The position numbers and the translations under genes are program-made. The notes beneath the pieces were generated by a model. That model saw nothing but the letters and a program-made list of their open reading frames with translations, searched no databases and had not been told where the DNA came from. From Symsagittifera roscoffensis (Eukaryota > Xenacoelomorpha > Acoela > Convolutidae), in the NCBI RefSeq assembly GCF_963678635.1, contig NC_087063.1, positions 4,874,580 through 4,938,579 on the forward strand: a stretch of DNA of 64,000 bases, read 5' to 3'. Below, one piece after another: positions 41,455-52,599 of this stretch. Every line of letters starts with the position of its first letter. The stretch's first letter is position 1.

Positions 41455-42600
41455 CCGTCTACGAGCTCCGTGACTGCGGAGGGAGTTGAGCCTGGCAGCC
41501 TGCTGCTTTGGAATCGATCAGACCCTAGTCATTGGGGACAGTATAAGACGGACATGTCCACGAAGCTGAACATGAATACCCTGACGTGTCGGGAGGACGC
41601 GATGAGAATGATTGGCGGAGAAAGTCCCACGGTGTCGCGATTGTATCGGATACCAGGCGTGGATTGGCTGCTAGCAGAGCAGGATCAGTTCAGCTCTGCG
41701 ACTGCGCTCCGACATGCAGACTTGAACGGGTTGCCTAAGGACAATACCTTTGGACCCTTGAACACGCGGTCCCTTACGGACGTTCGACAGAGAGCCCGGG
41801 AATTGACGCCACCTGCTCGAAAGGGCAAGTTTCAGGCAGAAAATAAGCCCAATAACAAGCATCATAAGATGTACAGGCAGTTCGCTAAACCACCCGGTCA
41901 GACGCCTGGCGAATATTCAAGGGACTACCCCAGAACGACTACGGTAGATGGAGATGACCAGAGATATGGGAAACTGAAGGCCCTAATAGGTGATGGCCTG
42001 TTCGCAGCTTACGATCCCTTAGAGATGAAAGCTGCGAAGTATCTGACCGTGGCCAGTTCCGATTATCTCTACAGTCCCCGTTCCCTCTTTTGGCCCGACG
42101 TGATCTTCTTGACGGCACCTAAATTGGACTGGGGACAAGCAATCGGCATGATGATAAGTGTGCGAAGGGTGGTCAGTATGGAGCCGCAGGTAATAGTGGT
42201 TGCAGGCTCAAATGATCATCTGCAAAGCTGGGGCTTATTGTCACGTCTGACGGATGGGTCGATCCCGAGTAACGAGGTCATAGGGGAGGCGATAATGACA
42301 CTGCTCTCGGCTATGGCTGAGGTAGAGGCAGCAGCAAGACAACGCTTCACCATGAATGTGGTGAAGGTGATCTTTGTATTGTCACCAGGGTACGCTGCAT
42401 TACCAGAACCCCTTCAATTTGTATACACAATGGTCACAACAATAGCAGAGGGGAGGTTCAATGTAATAATTCCTGCCCCAAACAGAGTAGTGGACCCGGA
42501 CAATTACTACCCGTCCCGATCTGAGCTTCCCGCCGTTTGGGCTGACATTCGAATGTCATACAGGGGCTCAGAGATTGTAGCACGACTCGGTTGGTGCTAG
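41455..42600 (+). CDS. Second SGNH-like domain protein, nucleophile replaced
   Basis: Still the same frame as the SGNH protein, open for 381 codons to TAG at 42598. There is no ATG near the 5' end; a GTG at 41470 is not a likely animal start. An SGNH-like fold is suggested by LIGDGLF (GDG where GDS is expected, about 172-178 counted from 41470), PDVIFL..., and VVAGSNDHL (block III GSND, 246-249). The C-terminal DxxH is not recognisable. With Gly for Ser it should lack hydrolase activity, so binding or structural roles are more likely. The N-terminal 130 residues are polar and unrecognised. Confidence 0.6.
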   Translation, partial: PSTSSVTAEGVEPGSLLLWNRSDPSHWGQYKTDMSTKLNMNTLTCREDAMRMIGGESPTVSRLYRIPGVDWLLAEQDQFSSATALRHADLNGLPKDNTFGPLNTRSLTDVRQRARELTPPARKGKFQAENKPNNKHHKMYRQFAKPPGQTPGEYSRDYPRTTTVDGDDQRYGKLKALIGDGLFAAYDPLEMKAAKYLTVASSDYLYSPRSLFWPDVIFLTAPKLDWGQAIGMMISVRRVVSMEPQVIVVAGSNDHLQSWGLLSRLTDGSIPSNEVIGEAIMTLLSAMAEVEAAARQRFTMNVVKVIFVLSPGYAALPEPLQFVYTMVTTIAEGRFNVIIPAPNRVVDPDNYYPSRSELPAVWADIRMSYRGSEIVARLGWC

Positions 42601-43841
42601 ACGAAGTTCTGGGGTTGGAGCTGTCCAACTTTGCCAGATTGCTGAAACTAAGACCAGGGGTGGATGACGATCATCTGTTAGTACAACAGGTGGCTGATGA
42701 TCTCTGGTTCAGACAGTTGGATCAGGCCGAGAATGAGCTGGGCATGACCGTCAGGAGGAACATGACAGCAGCCGAAGAAGATCTCATGGCAATGGCTTTG
42801 CGCACGAAGCCGCACAACAACATATGGTTGTACTTGTCACCAAGGCTGTGCACCTTGGGTGAGGACGCGTTCGAGCACGTGCCGGCAGTGATAAAGGAGA
42901 TACACGTGTACCTGAAAAACCTGTTTGATGCCCGGGAGTTAACTGGGGGCATGATGTTGAAACTAATGCAAGACGTAAACACGATGTCACTGGACAAGTT
43001 CAAAGCTGACGTGCTAGCCACGAGGGCACAGTACGAACGATCGGATGCTATCTTGGGAGGAATGGGAGTGGGATGGACGCCATCCTTCCTATCGACGTGC
43101 TATCCTAGGGCCTCCCGGAACTTGATTGCGAGTTTTGTCAGAGACATCAGGAAGTTATCGATTGGCCTGGTATTAGCCTTGTACGTGACATTTGGTCACG
43201 AAAAAATCGTGAAGGGGCCGGCGAATCTCTTCACCCAAGCGTTAGCAGATTTGAGATTGGATGGACTCCTGACTCTGATTGCCATGACCTACGGTCGACT
43301 GAGTGATTTGCTTGTGCTGTTACGTAACCCTGAACAACTACAGGGACCGAGTCGTGAGTTCAATGCACAGTTGGAAACCGCCTCGCTCAAGAAAATGAAA
43401 GACTGGAGGACTCTCCTGCTTCAATACCTCTTACAACAGAACAGAAGCGTCACGGGAGAAGACAAGGTGGCGACGAATGCGGGCGACAGTAAGCAGTTTT
43501 GTGGCATGCCCTTACTGACGGACTTGGCTGTCATGATGCGGATTGATCCGTTGGCTCTGGTCCACGGACTGCGGGAATTCGTCACAGTGGTGTGTGGACC
43601 GGTGATGTCTTTTGCGTTCTCGGATGTACAAGTTAAGGCGTACAGCAACCTGGTCTCAGTCGTGGACTGTTCCGTGCTGAACTGGGTAGAACAGAGTGAG
43701 TTGAGAGGGCTGGCCAGTGACGATAGGCTGTTCGGAAGAATAGCGGAGCCAGGTTGGATGTTGATGGATTTCAACAACCACTTCAAATGCCGAATGGGCC
43801 GTGAGGAACTTTCTCATATCCAGTTCAACCCGAAGCTTTGA
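42546..43841 (+). CDS. Unrecognised helical accessory protein in -1 frame
   Basis: The frame is open from 42546 (after a TGA at 42543) to TGA at 43839, about 431 codons, and overlaps the previous frame by 55 nt in the -1 register. The first ATG is some 50 codons in, so expression by -1 frameshifting, re-initiation or splicing is likely rather than independent initiation. No classic X XXY YYZ heptamer is obvious in the overlap. The protein is mostly helical and leucine-rich, with no clear membrane span and no recognised motif. GC content and codon use match the polyprotein. Confidence 0.6.
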   Translation, partial: HSNVIQGLRDCSTTRLVLDEVLGLELSNFARLLKLRPGVDDDHLLVQQVADDLWFRQLDQAENELGMTVRRNMTAAEEDLMAMALRTKPHNNIWLYLSPRLCTLGEDAFEHVPAVIKEIHVYLKNLFDARELTGGMMLKLMQDVNTMSLDKFKADVLATRAQYERSDAILGGMGVGWTPSFLSTCYPRASRNLIASFVRDIRKLSIGLVLALYVTFGHEKIVKGPANLFTQALADLRLDGLLTLIAMTYGRLSDLLVLLRNPEQLQGPSREFNAQLETASLKKMKDWRTLLLQYLLQQNRSVTGEDKVATNAGDSKQFCGMPLLTDLAVMMRIDPLALVHGLREFVTVVCGPVMSFAFSDVQVKAYSNLVSVVDCSVLNWVEQSELRGLASDDRLFGRIAEPGWMLMDFNNHFKCRMGREELSHIQFNPKL

Positions 43842-44000
43842 AACTTAAGACCAGTGGTAAAGGATACGGGAGCGGCTATGGGAGTGCCACTCTTACCAGA
43901 GGCCTATGCAGACGCCAAAGAGAACCAGCAAGCGTGGCTTTCTGGGTCCAGGCCAATGCCGGACCAATGCCCTCGATATCCACCGATAAGGAGGATGTTG
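43842..44000 (+). CDS. In-frame continuation after a third TGA, cut by assembly gap
   Basis: After TGA at 43839-43841 the same frame stays open for 53 codons up to the N run and looks coding (NLRPVVKDTGAAMGVPLL...). It is GC-rich like the element. The true end, the polypurine tract and the 3' LTR should lie in the gap. Confidence 0.5.
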
Positions 44001-44200
44001 NNNNNNNNNNNNNNNNNNNNNNNNNNNNNNNNNNNNNNNNNNNNNNNNNNNNNNNNNNNNNNNNNNNNNNNNNNNNNNNNNNNNNNNNNNNNNNNNNNNN
44101 NNNNNNNNNNNNNNNNNNNNNNNNNNNNNNNNNNNNNNNNNNNNNNNNNNNNNNNNNNNNNNNNNNNNNNNNNNNNNNNNNNNNNNNNNNNNNNNNNNNN
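44001..44200. other. Assembly gap (200 N)
   Basis: Exactly 200 N, a placeholder size. It falls where the 3' LTR of the giant element is expected, consistent with collapse of LTR repeats. Confidence 0.99.
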
Positions 44201-44915
44201 GGTAATGTATGGAAAAAATAAGACCAACTAGCATCCCTCAATTCAATTTGGAACGAAAATGAATGTAGACATTTCACCACGCAAAAATAGTTCGCAAAGC
44301 CATAAGGAATTAAGTCTAGTGGTGAAAGCTTACTTGCTTGGCAATCTGAAGATTTCTGGATTGCAACCAAACGCAGTCAATTTTTCGACCCAAATCGGTC
44401 TGATAAAAAACCATCTCCTGCATATATATTTCTCAGTGTCTTTAAAAATTGGAACAGTATTGGATATCAGTTAAAGCATTTTTTGCACACCAAGCTTCGA
44501 AAACTATTCCAAAAGGGTCTTTTTTCTATATTTCTACCATGTTTAGACACGATAATAAAAAAAGCTTAACGTTACCGTATCGCATTAAGTCTGATAATTT
44601 TGATTAACAAGTCAGTTGAACATCAAAGCCGTTGGTTTCATAATCTATATATGTCATTTACGTCTAATGAAATCTATTTTTTGGGAAAGGGGCTCCTCTG
44701 GTTATTTTTTTTGGGGGGATGGTGTGAGCTGTATATTTTTTTGTTCTGTCGCTAAGTTTCAAACGGCGAGAACGAAAATTATGACTATTTTCTGATTAAA
44801 ACTAGTTCCTGCGATATTTTGATAAATTTGAAAATTTTTTCAATTAGTCATTTCAGAAGACTAACAAAATCTAATAAATCGAATAATCAATTCCTTGATA
44901 GTTTTCGTTCTTTAG
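44201..44915. other. AT-rich stretch with no gene seen
   Basis: Host-like composition resumes. No exon could be supported before the acceptor at 44914-44915. Confidence 0.4.
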
Positions 44916-45195
44916 CAAAAATGGATCCAAATTACCTGTACCTACAAGTTATGAAGCAGTCAGGCGTCTGTATGATTGGGTGAAAGGATACATTCCAATT
45001 AGATCGGTTAATTCGAATCCGACTACAATTGACAGGTGGTATCTTGGCTATCACAAAGATTCGAAATACAACGGCCAGACACTTCTAAAAGGCTCTTTTT
45101 CCCTCACTTTATTCTTGAAAAATGATTTAAAAAAACGTTCAGATAGCATTCAAAAATTATTTATAATTGCGTTCAATGTAAAAAATGTTGTTTGA
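44916..45195 (+). pseudogene. C-type-lectin-like exon (second domain), probably copy 1 gene
   Basis: After the acceptor GTTCTTTAG the frame reads KNGSKLPVPTSYEAVRRLYDW and RWYLGYHKDS, matching the exon-2 pattern of both lectin-like genes. Entry is phase 2, as expected after an exon ending like 63625-63743. No GT donor is visible where the homologous exons end (after ...KDS), and the frame runs to a stop at 45193. The end is therefore uncertain and the exon may be dead. It is 33 kb from the exon 2 of copy 1. Confidence 0.55.
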
Positions 45196-47228
45196 ATGGA
45201 TACAAAAAACTCGAAATGCAAACTTTTGTTTTCTCAATTGCGTTAGTGATTAAAAATCAAGGATAATTATGTTTTCAAAAAATATTCTGTTGAAGTTAAA
45301 ACCATTAAAAATATCTATTACTTGTTATTAATGCTGCTGTGGATAAAAATTTAACCGCTGTGTTTTTGACTGAACTATATCAATTAGATTACAAATCTTC
45401 CAAAAGATACTTTTCATCAGTTATTATTATTTTTATTTACTCGATTGCCTAAAATTGCTTTAAACTGATAGTCTTTAAGAAGTTTTAACTTTTTAAAAGT
45501 TTTTTTGACAATAGTTTTCATCAATGATTTAATGAATCCATTTTGACAAACAGGCAGCCTGGAAATTTAATTTCTGAATTGTATAAAAAATCTTCATTCT
45601 ACAAACTTTTGTAAATCAAAACCAACTCGTCAAAAATTTAAACACTATACAACTACAGATAAAGTGGCTCAAAATAAAAAAATACTAAATAAAAATCATA
45701 ATTTGAAATGTATTTCTTACTTTCTGCAGAAGGGAATCTATTTTATAGAAAATTAGAAATCTAAGAACTAGTTTTTATTTGGCATCTTTCAATTTGAAGC
45801 CATCTTACATGTTGTTCATGCTACTATCAAATGATATGATGTGAACGCCTATACGTCCTATGATTCGAAACTTTTTTTGATAGTTGCAATTCAAAAAAAT
45901 TCGATGTTTATGTGAATTTAGCAAATTTTGGCTAAGTCACGCAACAATACGTTTTTTAAAATCAAAAATTAGAAAAAAAAACATTTAAAATTTTTTTTAA
46001 TTTTAAAGAGTAGTTCGACACATTTTGGTTCTATAGCATTATAGTACTATAACATTATATTTTCAGCAATAACTTCGCAGTTTTTAGGACAGTTTTTGGA
46101 AAATTTTCAAATTCTTAATCATCATTAAATTCTCTCCAATTTATCTAACATTTTCAATAAATAATCGCTAATTTTTTTTTAGCTTTGAAATAGCACGGAA
46201 AACTCCATAAAAGTTTTACTAAAACTGGAATGGCAGTTTTTATTAATAATTACAAATGGGAGCTAAGCCCTGGTTGTTAATTTTTTATGGACAACAATGA
46301 TAGTGTTCATTTTTAGCTTACCTTATGTTATATTACAGACTGTGCGGGAAGATTATAAAGATAAATTTTTTCCAAACCTGTTATTTTTGGTCTGAAACAA
46401 AACATTATGTGCAATGATAAAAATGAAAACATCCATTCGAAATTTATGCTTTCCTAAATTTTTCACTGTGCGGAAAGATAAAAGCATAATTTTTTTTGCA
46501 AAACACTATTTAGTCTGAAAAAAAGCACTTTTAAAAACGAAAAACTAAGAGAATCCACCCTTCATAGAAAATTTGGGCCACATGAGACATTTGAGCTAAT
46601 TTTAGACTAAATTATAGAGTGAAGTAAAAATTTAGTGCAGGTTAAATTAATTATTTGCGAGGGAAGCCTTACTTATATCTGTTTGGGAAGAAGGATGCGA
46701 GATGGTTGAGACAAATTAATTATGAAAAAAGGATACGTAACTTAAACTAAAAAACATTGGAAACAGAAATGAGACAAAAACTTTTGCAAAAAACCTTAAA
46801 TGATTCGTTTCAAACTTAAATAACAATTGATCTAATGCCATTGTTCGGCCAAACAGAGTAATTTGTTTTGAGTTTGTTTAATCCACTGAGTATTACCATT
46901 TTGGATTCGTTTGGTTATAAAAAAAATTGTTAATTCTGAAATACAATTGAAAATTAACTCAAATTAGAACAAAAACTTATGTTTTATTTGGTTCATGGGT
47001 TGCAAAAAGGACCTGCATTTGGTTCTTTATGTTTTATTTCTGATTTCAAATTTTAAAAAAAAAATAGCTTCCAAAAAAGTAGTGATCGGATTTTTTCGAT
47101 TATTTTAAAAGCTGTCAAACTGGAATAAGTTCAATTTTAAAATTTAAAAAAAGAGTTAATTTCATAGATTTCCATAATTTTGCACATAGTTTTCAAATGC
47201 TACCAACTCCAAAAAAGTAGGCAGGCTC
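45196..47228. other. AT-rich stretch with no gene seen
   Basis: Only short low-complexity frames are present. No RNA gene or recognisable repeat boundary found. Confidence 0.45.
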
Positions 47229-47789
47229 TCAAAATCCTGGAAAGATGAGATTTGACCAAAAATTTTGCATAAAAGATTGAAAAAATTTTGTGCGGATCTC
47301 AGGTTTTCCGATGGCTTTGCCCTTTTTTTTAAATACAGTATTGCCTAGTTTTGAAAAAAAATGAGGGAAGTAGAGTTGGATCATTAAGGGTGGCGCAGCA
47401 TCTATGATGACCAGCAATTCATGAACATGTCTATATTTTCTGACGGTGAGCCTAATTTGGGATGGCCTCTGGAAATGTGTGTGGGTATGGGCAAAAACTT
47501 TGACAATTATAATCAGAATATTGTCGTAGCTGACTATCAATGTAATTTTTTCGAAAATAAGAAAATGTGTGTTGTTTGTGTTTGGTGATGTAGAGTGGGT
47601 GTTGCTAAGATTGCTGGAAATTGATAAACTTTCCTTCACTGTTTTGGTCTCTTGATCACATTCTGGAAACAAGAAGTATAAAAAATGCATATCAAAGAAG
47701 TATAAATTAATTATTTTAATTCTGACAAGAAAGGGCAAATGCGCTACCAATCGAATATAAAGCTCTGACCACAAACCACAGTTTTGCAA
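47229..47789 (-). CDS. Unrecognised open frame, 186 codons
   Basis: Long for this AT-rich background and contains a TTTCCAG acceptor-like word near 47663 (minus strand), after which the protein reads ECDQETKTVKESLS... and later RPSQIRLTVRKYRHVHEL. It has no recognised domain and could be one or two exons of a minus-strand gene or chance. Low confidence. Confidence 0.2.
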   Translation of the reverse strand: MQNCGLWSELYIRLVAHLPFLVRIKIINLYFFDMHFLYFLFPECDQETKTVKESLSISSNLSNTHSTSPNTNNTHFLIFEKITLIVSYDNILIIIVKVFAHTHTHFQRPSQIRLTVRKYRHVHELLVIIDAAPPLMIQLYFPHFFSKLGNTVFKKKGKAIGKPEIRTKFFQSFMQNFWSNLIFPGF

Positions 47790-48045
47790 TCTTTAAAAAA
47801 ATATATATATATTTTTTAATTTTGGCGCAGTTGATATTCAAACCTTGGTGTGCAAAGTATCAACAGTCTAATATAAAGATGATAGTTTGCACACCAATTA
47901 GTTTGTTTAATAATTCGCTGTTGATGTTTTTGTGTTAAAAATGCAATTTTTTGTATTCTTTATTCAATTTTTTGTGCATCATTTGCTTATATTCAGCGCT
48001 CAGGTACAAAATAATTCCGAGCAAATGAAAACAGGCTATAACGAC

Positions 48046-48345
48046 CAGGGGCGGATCTAGAATTTTCTGGAGTGGGGGGAATTTAAAAAAAAATCAAAAA
48101 ATTTTGTCGAACATTTTTTAGGTCGACAAAATTGATTTTCTGAGCTCTCTCTGAAATCATCATAAAGACCCTAGTTTGACGGCAAGTTTTTGAAAAAAGC
48201 AAAAAAAGGCGTTCTTAAAACCTTTTTTTTTTGAAAATTTTGATAAAAAAATGGCATTTTTCGGCGCGCTCTCCCCCTCAAAGAAATAGTAAAAAGGGGC
48301 CTTCCTTATTTAGGTCGGAAGGGGCTCAAGTCTACTATACCCATT
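48046..48345 (+). mobile_element. MITE-like repeat starting CAGGGGCGGATC, left copy
   Basis: Begins CAGGGGCGGATCTAGAATTT and shares several blocks (ggtcgacaaaattgattttc, gagctctctc, aaagaccctag) with the inverted copy at 56870-57113. CAGGG(G) starts are usual for hAT-type non-autonomous elements; superfamily is inferred only from this end. Confidence 0.55.
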
Positions 48346-48841
48346 TTAAGCCTGCTCTTTTATAATTTTATCAGCATTTGACACGGTTTTGGGTAGCTTT
48401 TAATTTTGGGTAAATTTTAATTGATTGAAACAAAACCAAGAATGATCCACTTTTTGAACTGAAATTAGGCACGGATTTCACAAAATAGGTTGCCCTTTTT
48501 TTCATTTTTTTTTTTAAATTCTTATGATTTTTCATCCTTTTTGTTTATCTAAAGTCAACCAAATTTGAGAAAGTTGCATCTTAAGCTTTAAATTTTATCT
48601 ATTAGCACGGGCAAAGCACCGTTTTTTAGCACGGGCAAAACGGTACAGCCTAATCATGTTTAGATTAAGCATAATTGTCGCCATAAATATCCAAATATGG
48701 CTGCGAACTATTCAATGTTACCAGCTAGTTCCTTCAGCAAAAAAATCATAAATCAAAAACTACGAAACACACATCATTGAGGGAACAAGCTCTTTCTGCT
48801 TATTTGCTTGTATAGTTATAGAGAAGGATAAAAGGTTACTT

Positions 48842-49031
48842 TGTTGCAGCTAAATCTACCTATGTATAGGTTAAAAGTTTAAAAAAATGAATTAATCTCA
48901 AGGTTAAAACATTAAAAAGTAAGAGAACTTTTTCTTCACCGGAGAGAATGAATAGATCAAGTTCATAACATCAAAACCAATTATATCAAATGGCAACTAA
49001 TCAAATAAGATAAATGCTGCAATTCACAACA
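48842..49031 (-). repeat. 3' LTR of the minus-strand Ty3 element (190 bp)
   Basis: Starts TGTTG and ends CAACA, perfect 5-bp inverted termini, and is homologous end to end with 55057-55253. A polypurine stretch (minus-strand ttaaagagaa) abuts its inner edge. Confidence 0.85.
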
Positions 49032-51242
49032 TTCTCTTTAATAGGAAAAAAAATGCAAAATATATAAGATAACGAGAGGAAGCCGAAGGAGCTTTGACTA
49101 ACTACAATAACATGCACAAGGTTACGCACTCAGAGATATTGACAAAAAAAATAAAAACAGCTAAAATAAGCAGTTAAACTAAGTTACTAACGGAGTAAAT
49201 CCAACGGAGTAAATCATCTAAGTGTGACGTTTAAAGTAACTAGAGAAATTCTAAGCTTTTGTGGTAGCACTAAGATTTCAGGGTTTAATCCTAAAGGGAA
49301 TTTAACCAATTTAAAAAAAAATATGCAACGAAGTTTACTACAGTGAGTTTTTCTCTTCTTCAATGATTTTTTCGAGTTTCGCATTAAACAATTCACTATC
49401 CAAATCTCCGATATCGTTGAAGTCAATGGCCATTCTTAGGGATTGGTCTGTAGAAGAGGGAGATAGGAGGTCGCGCTGGAGGTATTCGATCAATTAGTCT
49501 GTTCATCATTGGAGTGGATTGAGAAACTAGGTGCTTTCTTATCCGAAGGATTTGAGGTCGATGCCAGAAAATCTGATCCGGATTGGAGATGATAATCCAG
49601 GATGGTCGTGTTTGTTGCGGATCCACAAAATTCGTCTAGGCTATCTATAATATCTATACAAAGCCTTTTACCGTAAAACTGGGGAGGTCTTGGTTTTGAC
49701 CAGACCGTCGAAGTTTAATCTCGTTACCGGTGGTGTTTGTAGTTTCCTGTTTGGCATAATTCTTGTCTGAAGAATCAATGATCTCAAAAATTGGGAAATT
49801 TACTGCAGTATCGTCTGGGGTGGTCTATTTTTGTGTGGTTGATTGGCTTACGAAGTTTTTGGAGACTGTATGTTGGGTGGGACTTGAGTCCGACTCTGTC
49901 CAGTAGGATTGATGCTGATCGGGCAATCAAGTGGTTTGGTCGTTAAAGTTTGGCCGTCTAAAACCTCATTTTTTTGTTATCCCGAGTAATAAGTGAGTTT
50001 ATGGTGGGAATACCAGACTCCTGTTCTCCAATTTTAAAAGAAATGTAACGTTCCCTAATATTTTCTCTGCAAGGAAAACGTCCCGCGATCCACCTCCAAT
50101 CACTAATATCTGAAGTTTCTAACGGAATTAGCCTTGACTTATCGCAAGATAACTAACCGGTGTTTGTGGTCAATTTCTTGATTCTAGAAGGTTGGTTTCT
50201 AGCGGGTTTGACGAGAAGTGGCCGTTTCGGTTTGAAGTCCTTTCTTAGGGCCTGATTTTCTGAAGGTTGTGGGTTTTAGTTTTCACAGTCCGCTTCAAAT
50301 TTACCTCAAAATCAGGGTTGCGAAGTAACGGGAAATAATTATTTCGTCTAAAGGATCGAATAATAGCCGAGTTTGATTTCGGTGTCGGATTACCTGATAA
50401 TTTTCCGTCGGATTATTCGACCGTGGTTTTTGAAGGGTTTATAATTTTCTGATAAGTTTTCTATAAAAATGTTTCTCGTTTATGCTCTTTTTAGTTATCC
50501 GAAGTAAATTAACTTTGAAAGGGCTTTGCAGTTGCATCATTGACGATGATGGCTTTGATGGTGAAGGATAGTCCGATTCATATCTTTTCTCCAAAGAAAA
50601 TTGATTCTTTGATTCTTCATGGGGAATATTGTATCCTTGCATCCGTCTTCAACCCGGTCGTCGGAAGTCCAGTCAAGAACCCGTACTTTGCTCAATATTG
50701 GCTTATTTTTTGTCTAAAACTCACTTGGATAAATTATTAGAGGCTGATTGTTTCGAGATCGTATTTGATTTTCTATTGAAGTGTATTTTGAATGGTGAGC
50801 ATTTGATTTTAGATTGGAAAGATGATTGAAGATTCCAGATTATTTTTGAGATCGCGTGTTGTAAAATAGTCAGGATTATAATTTATTTTGCAGTTTCAAT
50901 AAAATTAAAAAAAATTTTGTGTGGTAGTCTACTCTACAAAATATCAATTTGTTATCATTGAAACTGCGAAACAAATTAAAATCCTGACGAGTAAAACAAG
51001 AAGCGTGGTCAACACAAATGGAAAAAGAAATGCCGTGTACTTAAACATAATCCTGAACGAATTCAATCACCGTAACTGTCGAAGAGGAAGATAGGATTAA
51101 GCCGTAGGAAATTTTGAAAGTCTGTCAATGTTTAAAAAATATATATATATATATACATTTATATATTTGTTCCCCATTTAGAAGTCAAAAGACCGTCGAA
51201 ACCGAGATTTACTTCCTCGTTTGGTTCAGATAAAGGTAGTAT

Positions 51243-51452
51243 TTACCTAATTGTACTTTTTATATTCTTACCCGTTTGTGTCCATTCAGAACAATTTATG
51301 CCGTGAAAACAAATTTGGCGAATTCTATGTGGCCACCATATGTACTGGGCGAGATACTTCATTCCGAATTGTCCCCGATGAGCTTCGTGAAGGGTCTTCA
51401 TACCACGGACAATTTTTAAAGTTGGAAATTTCAGTCCACATAAAATAATCAA
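51243..51452 (-). pseudogene. Integrase zinc-finger fragment of the decayed Ty3 element
   Basis: Minus-strand frame with LHEAHRGQFGMKYLAQYIWWPHRIRQI and a following C residue, matching the HHCC region (H...H...W WP..) of Ty3 integrase. The catalytic core is not recognisable downstream. Confidence 0.7.
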
Positions 51453-52200
51453 TCGGATTTGTGAAGATCTCGGATGAAGTAGTTTAAGCAGGAAGAATTT
51501 GCATTAATCGTGTCTACTTTATCTTCAAGAGCTTTGACAATTGGACATGAAATTGGGTCTTTTTTGTTAAAAGAGCTTACAAATTACCATTAAATACGGT
51601 GTTTCAAGTCCAGTTGGTGTTCAGACAACTTCGGATTTTCTCAGTACTCATTCACAAGTCAATCATGTTCTGATAAAATGGGGATTTCGACTGTAACTTC
51701 GATAACGGAAATAGATGGATTAATTACAATTTTATTAACTGACATCTAAACAATATTTCTAATTTTAGGCTCCTGAGAAGAATTAACTAAGCTACAATTC
51801 ACAATTTGAAAATAGAAAAATGCAGAGTTTGATGAAGAAATTTTTGTGGAATCAATATTCGAAAGACCCGAAGGAGTACGTTTGGTTTTGCAAAGTTCAG
51901 TTCTAATTTGTTTCAAATTACAAATTGGAAGAATCGAGTAGAAAAATTTAGAACTGATGCCAAAGAATAACTGCGTAACTTTGCGATTTTTGAATTTTTC
52001 AAGTTTGAGTCAATTTTTTTGCAGTTTTGTTTTCTGTTTTCCGTTAGGTTTATAGCTTTGTTGGTTTTAGTGATTGTATCAACCACAATTTTTTTGTCGT
52101 AATGAGATGGGGGAATTACTTTTCCGGACGGGATTCTTGAATTTAGATCTGTGAAACGCATATCTTTCCAGGCCAGGTGCCGAATTGTAAAAGTAAAGGG

Positions 52201-52452
52201 CTAGAGTCGCTCGAAACATCTAGTTAAACGACTGCGATTTGTTTTATTTCTGTGATTAGGTGAAAGTACAGTGAGAAAGGCTTTGTGATTGATAATATTT
52301 TCAAATTTGGGGCCGTAAAGGTAGTTTTTATTATGTTCAACCGCCCAAACAACTCCCACAAGTTCCAGCTCATTCGTGGATTGATTATAAGTTTGCGGTT
52401 TTGAAAATCTTGAAGCGATGGAGACTATTTTACCGCGGAGTTGTTCTAACAA
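52201..52452 (-). pseudogene. RNase H fragment of the decayed Ty3 element
   Basis: Contains IASRFSKPQTYNQSTNELEL, VVWAVEHNKNYLYG and INHKAFLTVLSP, the typical Ty3 RNase H sequence, with the normal D of 'DHKA' changed to N here. Confidence 0.8.
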
Positions 52453-52599
52453 TGCTCCGAGTCCGATATGTGACGTGTCCTTTTTACTCTAATTTTGCGC
52501 TTTAAATCCAAATGCGTATTTTCTTACGATTTCTTCTTTATTCTTCTCAAACTTTTTTGTGTGCTCTTCAATCCATTGAAATTTGTTTTATTATTAAGT

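Larger units (their letters stand above)
25046..44000 (+). mobile_element. Giant Ty3-type LTR retrotransposon, at least 18.9 kb, 3' end in gap
   Basis: The element joins LTR-end-like repeats, a 4-kb leader, the 3160-residue polyprotein and accessory frames. Its base composition (near 50 percent GC over the coding part) contrasts sharply with the flanks. It interrupts the gag of an older Ty3-type unit at 25045. Right of the gap (44201) the sequence is host-like. Accessory genes make it two to three times longer than most Ty3 elements. Confidence 0.8.

Noticed and set aside
42543-42600. Canonical -1 slippery heptamer in the accessory overlap
   Set aside because: No X XXY YYZ word occurs in the zero frame; the frame change may need another mechanism.
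39427-43841. Env glycoprotein among the accessory frames
   Set aside because: No signal peptide, furin-like site or transmembrane span can be seen.
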